Shown here: positions 56,641-64,000 of the stretch, piece by piece
Position numbering within the stretch: the first letter of the stretch is position 1
Layout: each line of letters opens with the position of its first letter
DNA from: Branchiostoma floridae
Lineage: Eukaryota > Chordata > Leptocardii > Amphioxiformes > Branchiostomatidae
DNA length: 64,000 nt
Direction: 5' to 3'
NCBI RefSeq assembly: GCF_000003815.2
Contig: NC_049987.1
Location: forward strand, 16,087,329-16,151,328
The notes under the pieces: generated by a model
The model's database searches: none
Told to the model about the DNA's origin: nothing
The model's input: the letters and a program-made list of their open reading frames with translations, nothing else
Made by a program: the position numbers and the translations under genes

Positions 56641-57200
56641 TAGAGTATCACAGGAAAAGTCCATTCTTGCACGTATGTTTTTTTAATCAAGTTTTGAACG
56701 GCAGGTGATTCAAAATTCCATATCGTAGCGAGTGTTTTGGACTTGTCTATTTTACCTGTTTATATGGGATGCACTCGAATGGATTCAATATACTTGGACT
56801 GCTGTAGTTTATATTTTGGTATCACAGATAGAGCCCATTATTGCAAGGAGGTTTGCATTTCCGTTTTTTTATCGGATGCTTTTTTTAGTCTGTTTTGTTT
56901 TACCTTTTCATGCATGGAGGAGCTTGTTTGCTTCAATTTGGGACTAGGTTTCTTATTCGAAAGCCATGTTTTCAGTAAGAGTATTTCTTAGGTTGTTCTA
57001 TTGTGCAAATTCACATATTGTGCACCGAAAAAGTTTATTCTTGCACGGGGAATGTTGTAAGATTCGTTATTGAGATAAAGTGTGATTAGTAGAAGTGATT
57101 TGTAAGGAAAAGTGTTAAGATTTTTACAGGGGTGATTTGGGAACAGTCTATTGTTGCATCGGGAGATTTTGGATGAAAGGGCTTTAGATGTAGCCATATC
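56641..57200 (+). repeat. Type 2 tandem units, diverged
   Basis: AAAAGTCCATTCTTGCACG (about 56655), TAGAGCCCATTATTGCAAGG (about 56827) and GAAAAAGTTTATTCTTGCACGG (about 57028), with TTTGGAC-TGTCTATTTTACC between, are members of the 23-kb family. Confidence 0.6.
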
Positions 57201-57229
57201 CCAACAGGGATATTTCACAGGTATTTGTA

Positions 57230-57690
57230 ACAAATGCTAGCAGATTCAAACGGATTCGAGTGGGATCTGTAAAATATCCGAAATTTGGATTTCTGGGATC
57301 CGGAATAAATGGATCCCAACATATCCAAAAATTGGATTTTCCACGGATGCTAAGCAGCATCTTTAAGAATATATACGTATTTTTATCCGGATCCTAAAGA
57401 ATTAAAATGTAAGATTTGCCACGAATGCTACTAGTAATAGTTTTGTATGGATATTGCCGTATTTTTGGAGTTCTCCGGATGCTAATAAATCCCAATGTAC
57501 AATTTTCTCCGAATGCTAAATTGTCTTTCAATGAATATTGCCGTATATTTGAATTAATCGTATCCTAAAGAATTCCAACATGGCATTTTCCACGGATACA
57601 TACTGTTTTTTTTTACCTATTCGCATATTGAGAATGATTAGATCCTAAAGAATCCCAAACGGGATTTTCGGCTTATACAAGATCGCTTTA
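57230..57690. repeat. About 85-bp tandem repeat, five diverged units
   Basis: 'GGATCCTAAAGAATCCCAACATGGGATTTTCCACGGATGCT'-like blocks start near 57300, 57389, 57478, 57561 and 57643 (steps about 83-89), each followed by TATTGCCGTATTTT. The units are about 70-75 percent alike by eye. Confidence 0.75.
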
Positions 57691-58114
57691 ATGGGTTATT
57701 TCGTACATGTGACAAATCACAGCACCATGTGTGTCAAAATAATTACATTTCACGTGAATAAAGAATTTATTGCAACAACATGTTATCTGATTATGTTAAG
57801 GGAAAGTTAAATCATTTATCTGCCGATATCACATGACGTCTTGTAATTCCAAATGGAATATAGGATCAAATGTGAATACAATTTAATTTTATATGTGTGA
57901 ATTTGACATTGGAGTCTTTGGCTAATCTTGCATCTGTTTCGTTTACAAATCATAGTCTTCGCGATGTCCAACTCCAAAAAATTTCCACATCAGGCTACTG
58001 GATACGAATACTGATAGTAAAAAGAGCTGGTAATTCAACATACAACTAACATGACTTATAGTATCAGTACGTTCAGCTTCTCGCAACTTGACAAAGGCTC
58101 CTCTCTAATACAGA
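57691..58114. other. Unassigned sequence
   Basis: AT-rich, no supported feature. Confidence 0.4.
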
Positions 58115-58225
58115 CTACTTCATTGTCTTCAGCCTAGTTACGCCCTGATTCTGTGGCTCTGTGCCCTTCCTGTAGACCAGTTTTCTCCCAGCTGTTGACA
58201 TGGTCAGAGATTGTCGGTCCGCCTT
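58115..58225 (-). CDS. Candidate terminal exon of an unknown gene
   Basis: A very good acceptor on minus (GGATTATCCTTTTGTTTTTTTCAG) is followed by an open phase-0 frame of 36 codons and a TAG. It includes ADRQSLTMSTAGRKLVYRKG then TEPQNQGVTRLKTMK. It is basic, with no domain. About 90 bp upstream on minus, the frame 58512-58321 has a plausible acceptor (AAAATGCAG) and a hydrophobic segment (ASLGLFGTLMWIVTVIMAI), which could be the preceding transmembrane exon, but I could not find a donor that joins the two in frame. Confidence 0.3.
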   Translation of the reverse strand, partial: KADRQSLTMSTAGRKLVYRKGTEPQNQGVTRLKTMK

Positions 58226-58320
58226 CTGAAAAAAACAAAAGGATAATCCAATCAAATTTTGAGGTAGCTAAAGCATCCATGTTTGAAAGAATTTAATAGA
58301 GAAACGAGCAGTCCGTCAAA

Positions 58321-58782
58321 TCAATTAGGATGAATTAACGTGATTGGTTTGTTATACAGCAGGAACCGTTGAAATGCATCTGATTGTGTTATCGCCATTA
58401 TCACTGTCACAATCCACATTAGCGTACCAAAAAGACCCAGGGAGGCCCGGGCAGAAACAGCAGAGTGCTCAGTAATTAGTGAAAAGGTGATAGCTGCATC
58501 CCCGGTCGGACTCTGCATTTTGCACGAGACGATGCGCATAAACAAACACGTGAACACTCGTTGGAACAGAATGTTTCTTTGCGAATAAATACTAGGATTG
58601 GGACAAACATATGTGCACACAAATACTGTTTTGATGTTGATGACTATTCCAATTTGTCCCAAATAAGACAACATTTCCTCAGAGATTATCATGCTTGTAA
58701 CTTGTGTTTTGTAAGGCTCCCTTTTGTCGTTTTCTGATAAGATTCTGTTTAGCCCAAGGATACCAAAAATACTAGTCAACAA
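58321..58782 (-). CDS. Open frame with hydrophobic segments, doubtful exon
   Basis: A 153-codon frame on minus with two hydrophobic stretches: LSYLGQIGIVINIKTVFVC and ASLGLFGTLMWIVTVIMAI. An internal acceptor near 58513 would start a shorter exon with SPTGDAAITFSLITEHS. It may be part of a membrane-protein gene that includes 58225-58115, but no complete splice solution was found. Confidence 0.25.
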   Translation of the reverse strand: MLTSIFGILGLNRILSENDKREPYKTQVTSMIISEEMLSYLGQIGIVINIKTVFVCTYVCPNPSIYSQRNILFQRVFTCLFMRIVSCKMQSPTGDAAITFSLITEHSAVSARASLGLFGTLMWIVTVIMAITQSDAFQRFLLYNKPITLIHPN

Positions 58783-59440
58783 AGAATGTAGTCACGAAGA
58801 TGAAGTCAAAGTGGGTATTAGATACACCAGATGATTAACATTGATGGAAATAATCAGTTCTATAAATCATACCTCGTCGTGAGATCCGCAGGACGGTGAT
58901 GTAAAATGGCTCCAGGACGCCAAACTACAAAAACAGGGTTGGCTGTTTCAGTCCTATGTCATCCCGTCCGTCAACTACCACTTTGGTCACCGCCTCAAAC
59001 ATCACCTGCTACGGAACCTCCCGCACATGTGTGTACTAATCCATATCCCGAGTTCAACGTTTCAAAGCTCAAAGTTTGAGGCACAAAAATGGCGGTCCGC
59101 ACAGACAATTTTGACTATCTCCGCTTTAGTTAAAGCTGACTGATGTGCAGTCTGATTGGTCAGAGAGACAACGATTGGATAACCCACAAAATACCGCTCC
59201 AGTGTACGGATGCAAAAAATACAGAGTCAGATATCCAAGATATCCCAACATTACCAACAATGCACAGTCAGTGCTCCACTGGAGGGGACTCCTCAAGGTC
59301 GTTGACCAAATTTCTATGTTGCAGGTATGTATGTCTGTATAACTCATTTAAAAGGGTAACTAATCGCTCGGCCTGGATCAATATCCGTAGGAGGAAATGA
59401 CAGCCAACCAGTTCGCATTTTATCTGGAAGAGCCCATTAT
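58783..59440. other. Mixed sequence with possible small exons on both strands
   Basis: On minus a 52-bp segment (about 58871-58922) lies between CCCTGTTTTTGTAG and GTATGA and reads FGVLEPFYITVLRISRR. On plus, 58891-59140 is open in one frame (including KWLQDAKLQKQGWLFQSYVI). Neither is recognised. The right end (59400-59440) is a type 2 repeat unit (TCTGGAAGAGCCCATTAT). Confidence 0.3.
59433..59440. repeat. 8-bp target-site duplication, left copy
   Basis: CCCATTAT, identical to 60706-60713. Confidence 0.85.
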
Positions 59441-59453
59441 GGGTCTCACTAAA

Positions 59454-59690
59454 TACCGAAAACAACCGAAAACAACCGAAAACAACTTTCACTAAATACC
59501 GAAAACAACCGAAAACAACTTTCACTAAATACCGAAAACAACCGAAAACAACTTTCAGTAATTACCGAAAACAACCGAAAACAACCGAAAACAACTTTTA
59601 ACTACCGAAAACAACCGAAAACAACTTTTAACTACCGAAAACAACCGAAAACAACTTTTAACTACCGAAAACAACTCGACACAACCATAA
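59454..59690 (+). repeat. Left terminal array of ACCGAAAACA units
   Basis: About 20 units, interrupted by CTTTCACTAAAT or CTTTTAACT spacers, so a second-order unit of about 30-45 bp is visible. Confidence 0.9.
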
Positions 59691-60483
59691 ACAACAGACA
59701 ATCATTTCAATGGGTTATTATTTAATAATTTTGATTTTATTTTGGACAGAAGTTAGGCTAGGACGACCCATGTTATTAATACAATATTAGTAATAATAGA
59801 GTCAACGATCTCCTTTGCCTTTTGGAATATATTAATGTTCGAATTCAGATTCACGGATCCTGTAAGTATCCTGTATGTTATAAACGGGGACTGCTTGGTT
59901 AACTCGCAAACTCATCAATGGATATCTATACTACTTGGCATCTATTGTGTAACTCCAAGCAGAGGTTACGGTGGAGCGGGGGTGTAGTAGTGGCCCCAAC
60001 ATGAAATCGCAGTCACTACTATCCCCCGACAAAACTGCTTCTAAAATGGGTTTGCTTATCAATTATTGTTGAATCTGCCTGCTGCGCATTACTTCATGTG
60101 TACTACATTTTCTTCTAGCAACCAAAACAATCTAGTACATTTCTTGCTCAATAATAACGCATTCCGCCATCACAACAAATCGGTTTAAATGCACAAACCG
60201 CAAACGTGTATTACCACAGAGGCCCCTTATTCTGGATTAAACTAAATGATCAAAATAAAACAGTGTGTGATAGAAAGGTGTTTCCACAGTCTACTTCCCC
60301 TTTGCTGCAAAAATCCTCCAGAATCACCCCATTCTCTCCCTCGACCAAGGAGAAAATAATGCAAGGGATAGTAACGAGTAGATGAAAATAAAATAGCAAT
60401 AAGTAGTTGTTTAAGAGTCATTTTCCGGCTGTTTTGGAGTTCTGATCGGTTGTTCATGCGTGTTTTAGGAGGTTTCGAGTAAC

Positions 60484-60690
60484 TGTTGTTTTCGGTATTT
60501 ATTGAGTTGCTTTCGGTATTTATTGAGGTGTTTTCGGTATTTATGGAGTTGTTTTCGGTAGATATCAAATTGTTTTCATTGTTTTCCGTATTTTACGGGT
60601 TGTTTTCGGTTGTTTTCGGTAGATGTCAAGTTGTTTTCGGTTGTTTTCGGTTGTTTTCGGTTGTTTTCGGTTGTTTTCGGTTGTTTTCGG
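60484..60690 (-). repeat. Right terminal array, inverted
   Basis: TGTTTTCGGT units in inverse orientation to the left array. The outer part (60600-60690) is homogeneous, the inner part (60484-60600) more diverged. Confidence 0.9.
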
Positions 60691-60705
60691 TATTTAGTGA
60701 GACCG

Positions 60706-60713
60706 CCCATTAT
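60706..60713. repeat. 8-bp target-site duplication, right copy
   Basis: CCCATTAT, immediately outside the terminal GAGACCG. Confidence 0.85.
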
Positions 60714-60860
60714 TACACGGAGGAGTTTATTTTTTTATTTTTGTAAATTCCTCTTTGTGCTGGTGATAATATTAATTCTTTCAGTGGGGTTATTTTGGAC
60801 TGGTCTAATTTGCAATTTTACATGGCGTGTGTTGGAAGAGTCCATTCTTGCAAGGATGAG
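60714..60860 (+). repeat. Type 2 tandem units flanking the transposon
   Basis: Continues the interrupted unit (ACACGGAGGAGTTTATTTTTTT...) and one more (TTGGAAGAGTCCATTCTTGC near 60833). The step is about 130 bp, as at 23 kb. Confidence 0.75.
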
Positions 60861-62911
60861 AGCTGCGCCGGTTAACCTCAGCGCATTGCACCGCAACGCT
60901 TGGCGTGATTATATTCGGGAAACGGACTTGCGGGATAGTGTACGCTCGACGTGCACCTTGGCCATGCAGGCTGAGTACAGACATGAGAGTAATGTTGTCT
61001 TAAAGTTTGTGTGCAATTGTTCTAAGATTTGTAGTCAGGCTTTTACTTGCAAATGTTGTAACTCTTACCGTGTACTCCATAGTGAGTTATAAACGGCATG
61101 TGAATAAACTAGGTTGGTCTATTCTATACCCCTTTGTCTTGTGCGATTTGCTTGTTAGCGGCACAATGGTGAGATTTCAACAGAATAAATGATTATAACT
61201 AGAGAACGTTCTCAAACGAGGGTCGTTCTTACTGGAGGACGTACAAATTTAATCAATGCGTTTTTCAGAGACCCCATATTCCACAAAGATTGATTTGTGC
61301 AACTTACTGTTGTTCCAGTACAGTTTGTTTTTCATTGAGTCCCTCCTGCCTCTTGTGGAATGCATAATGGATTAGCAATTATATTTGCCACATTCATTCT
61401 ATATCCTATACTTGATGACCTGCAGATTGCTAACGCTACGGTTGAGCCTGATTGATGGGACAATTGACCCGCTATCCCTTAGACCGTTAGTGAATCACAC
61501 GTGTTCACAGAAACCGCCTTTGTTTACATGGTGAGTTCAGAGTCCAGGCACACGACAGTAGAAATGGTACAGAAGCCAGCCAACGTTGTATTAAACTTAA
61601 CATAACCAAACACTGAAATAATTGAGACTTATCCAACTTGAAGCTATATTTTCCTCCAGAGTGCTATTTTTAAAGACCACATCTTTATGTACATGTTGTA
61701 ACAATTAATCACAAATAAGCAAATAAATTAACCATGTATAATCCATTAACTGAGTACTGCCCCTCATGCCCCTAGTGTGGGCGTAGCTTTGTGGCAGAGA
61801 TGGGGGTAGGTGTAACTTGAAAGAGAACAATGTCCATTGGATTTTTAAAGTTCACTTTGGCGTGATCTATTTTCTCAAAAGGTTTGAATGAAATGGATAA
61901 AATTTCCATGGGAAGAGGTATTGAGTGACATGTTCTTTGAAACGTTTTTCTGCAATGGTGGCTTTGGGCTACATACGGCGATAAATATAAAATGTCTACC
62001 AGATGTACCTTTGCTTATGCTACTGAGTATATAAATCCATCTTCCTGTGAAGTACGCTTTGTAAACCAAGCTTCGTTGTTAAAAACGTGCATTACGTGAC
62101 TATGTGTAAGGTTGGTCTGACACCTCTGGGCATTGTTTGCCTAAAAGATTGCAGTAAATGCAAAGCTAGACTGAAAAGGAATCCTTCAATTAAAGACAAA
62201 ACAATCATTACCAGACCTACCTGCTTCCATTTGTCCCGCTTTTCGTACAGTGGAGTGGAAAGCGCTCAGCACTATTTTGAGCCCTTGGATCGTAGCTTTA
62301 CTGGACGATGCAGTTGTACTTAGTACGTTTTACGTTGTATTCGTGACGTAGGCAACATGAATATCGAAATTATAACGTTTACATAAATATATACCGCAAC
62401 AGATATAACAATACCGATGAGATCATGAAAATTCAAAATTACTGGAGTCATTATCTTTAATTGAAACTGTGCCTTGTTCAGATAGAGACGACTGGTTACT
62501 GAATTGTTAACCTTTGAATAAATCTTTGGTGCAGAGAAGTTCCGGCGAAGAGGAGAGAAGTTCCACCCTGACGTGTTGACCTGCTGGTTAACAAAAAGGA
62601 GTCACGGTTTTTTCTAAGTAACCATAAAAAAGCTTTGCTTCCTCTAATCAGTAAGTTAGTCACCAAATATTCCTGGTAAACTTAATTGAAAAACAATTAT
62701 TTTTTTTTTCTAAATGAATTCTTTTACATATATTTCGATATGGCTATCAACTAAATTAAGCTTGATGGACCCTTTATGTTTTACTGGAATGTTAGCATGT
62801 CCAAATATCCTTAATGGTTATAGCCTTTAATATATACATTTTATGATAGCTGTTCAGACAGCTGTTGACTCTAATATAGGATCAGATTTGCACATTTGTG
62901 AGGACACTAAC
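60861..62911. other. Unassigned sequence, probably intronic or intergenic
   Basis: A short GC-rich patch at 60856-60975 (GAGAGCTGCGCCGG...) is open on plus but unrecognised. No repeat family of the window is obvious from 61.1 to 62.9 kb. Confidence 0.4.
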
Positions 62912-62992
62912 CATAAGATTGAACAATGATGCTCCTCCTGTCGCTAAAATTACAAACACTATCAGGACACGTCTCACCACCAGCCACGTCAT
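62912..62992 (-). CDS. Candidate first coding exon with signal peptide or anchor
   Basis: On minus, an acceptor-like TTCTCTTTGATATAG (exon start 63011) precedes ATG at 62992. The next 27 codons read MTWLVVRRVLIVFVILATGG then ASLFNLM and end exactly at a GTTAGT donor. The peptide has two arginines followed by a hydrophobic core, as in signal peptides or signal anchors. No downstream exon could be linked with certainty. It may belong with the candidate exons at 58 kb or to an unrelated gene. Confidence 0.4.
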
Positions 62993-64000
62993 TGTCACTC
63001 AATGTCCTCTCCTATATCAAAGAGAAGGAAATATATCGATGTATGAGTAGGCATGGGTAAATCCAAGTTATGACTGGAACTACACTGGTATTTGTCGTTG
63101 CCAGGATGCTTGACCTTTAACTGCGTGTGTTAGTAGTAAGAAGTTTAATTGGTAAATTGGTTAATGCAATATTTATCAATGCAAACCTACATAAGAAAAA
63201 GAGAGAAAATGAAAACCACAACTGTATCATCATACATGGGTTGGCTGGCATTTAACGATGGGCAGGCTTCAGTACGTCTGTATTACATAGTTGACATAAA
63301 GCACCTGTATTAGCAGGAATGAGAGAGAGACAGAGAGAGAGGGGGGAGGTAAAGAGAAAGATTGATAGATTTATGCCTAACAACAAACCTGCATCTACTG
63401 GGGCCGTCTTACACGATGCATAAAGTTGCCCCTGTAGGACTTAATGCGCCAGTGGACCAAAGGGTGCAAAAGGAAGTGCACACCCCTCCATCACCTTAAA
63501 AAAAATCAAGTGCAGGCCAGGCCAGATCGCCTAACCCACCCTGCCTGCCTTTCATTGTCGTCCGAGACAGACGGATGCCAACAACACAACCAACCAACAA
63601 CATATTCTTAATCTATAGTGATATAACAGATAGACATTGTTCAGTAAAAATATTGCCTGCATGCTCGTTTTGAAATGCAAGTACTGTAATTAACTCTTGA
63701 TTAAGTTGCTACTTTCACTTACCACATAAACCTCTCACCCTTCGACAAAAGGCACTAGCGAATGGTTGGATTTGGATTACTTTAGATATATGCAAATGTT
63801 GAAACCCTTACCTCACCTGTGTTAATACCTAAGAGAGAATCGGTCGTAACAATTACGGAACGTCTCAGCTGCTGCTAAAAGACACAACCGTATGGAAAGT
63901 CCGTGGCCACATGGAATGATCAAATATCTACAATAGGGTATCACAGCCTTCTGCAATTCCAAGACAAAAACAACAACAATACGTACAAAATGAAGATGTC
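62993..64000. other. Upstream flank, GA-rich microsatellite, no gene
   Basis: GAGAGAGAGACAGAGAGAGA lies at about 63319-63345, within a purine-rich run to about 63360. No other feature is supported. Confidence 0.5.

Larger units (their letters stand above)
59441..60705. mobile_element. 1265-bp non-autonomous DNA transposon (8-bp TSD, hAT-like)
   Basis: The element starts GGGTCTCACTAAATACCGAA and ends as its inverse (GGTATTTAGTGAGACCG), flanked by CCCATTAT on both sides. Both ends are minisatellites: ACCGAAAACA units fill 59454-59690, and the inverse TGTTTTCGGT units fill 60484-60690. The middle (about 59700-60480) holds no transposase frame. The host sequence is a type 2 repeat unit. Removing the element and one CCCATTAT restores GGAAGAGCCCATTATTACACGG, which agrees with other units (GGAAGAGTCCATTCTTGCACGG). 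The 8-bp duplication suggests the hAT superfamily (P elements also make 8 bp), so the class is inferred. Confidence 0.88.

Noticed and set aside
59454-59690. Regular short repeats that might suggest a CRISPR array
   Set aside because: Units are 10 bp without unique spacers, mirrored at the other end of a transposon, in animal DNA.
60610-61092. Plus-strand ORF of 160 codons
   Set aside because: Its start lies in the right terminal minisatellite (FSVVFGCFR repeats) and its middle in a type 2 repeat unit; only the last third is non-repetitive and is unrecognised.
1-64000. tRNA, rRNA or snRNA genes
   Set aside because: I looked for B-box-like GGTTCGAATCC words and known small RNA starts on both strands and found none convincing; a covariance-model scan would be needed to exclude them.

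Overview
The window is metazoan nuclear DNA: split genes with GT/AG introns, long introns, AATAAA signals, a 100-N assembly gap and dense repeats, with no operons or prokaryotic features. Two lineage-expanded gene families (galactose 3-O-sulfotransferase and NXPE), LINE relics and the style of AT-rich hairpin and tandem repeats point to a lancelet (Branchiostoma) or a similar invertebrate deuterostome. The organism assignment is inference from gene content and repeat style.

Only two genes can be reconstructed with confidence. A Gal3ST-type sulfotransferase lies on the plus strand (coding exons 29067-29257 and 31384-32635; about 480 aa, complete, type II membrane topology). An NXPE-family gene lies on the minus strand (coding exons 44086-43464, 43050-42986 and 39992-39202; 492 aa visible, N-terminal exon not found). 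In both, codon phases match exactly across every junction. Weaker gene evidence: a signal-anchor first exon on minus at 62992-62912, a candidate terminal exon on minus at 58225-58115, an orphan exon at 8215-8050, and duplicated exon-like blocks on minus at 46.7-47.9 kb.

Two decayed coding regions have no recognised function: 2.46-4.99 kb (plus; RNase H/DDE-like motifs, several frameshifts, polyA signals) and 12.55-10.44 kb (minus; resembles DUF6589-type proteins). LINE relics lie at 20.3, 26.3-26.8, 34.5-35.8, 36.6, 50.9 and 54.2 kb, with an SGNH-hydrolase-like relic at 48.1-48.7 kb.

The rest is repeat-built. Main structures: a 1.9-kb foldback (14.9-16.84 kb); an 818-bp direct tandem duplication (17.47-19.10 kb); a 1265-bp transposon (59441-60705) with an 8-bp target duplication and terminal arrays of an ACCGAAAACA unit; MITE-like elements with CCCT termini next to TTAA (1-503, 14.03-14.82, 32.77-33.18, 44.5-45.38 kb); and a large family of tandem arrays with periods of about 130, 162 and 183 bp, several led or closed by short perfect hairpins. 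Two copies in the NXPE intron (40.12-42.25 kb) have a 5-prime hairpin, a 162-bp tandem core, a 3-prime palindrome and a final CTAG, an arrangement like helentron-associated elements. This modular repeat family is the best candidate for something under-described here.
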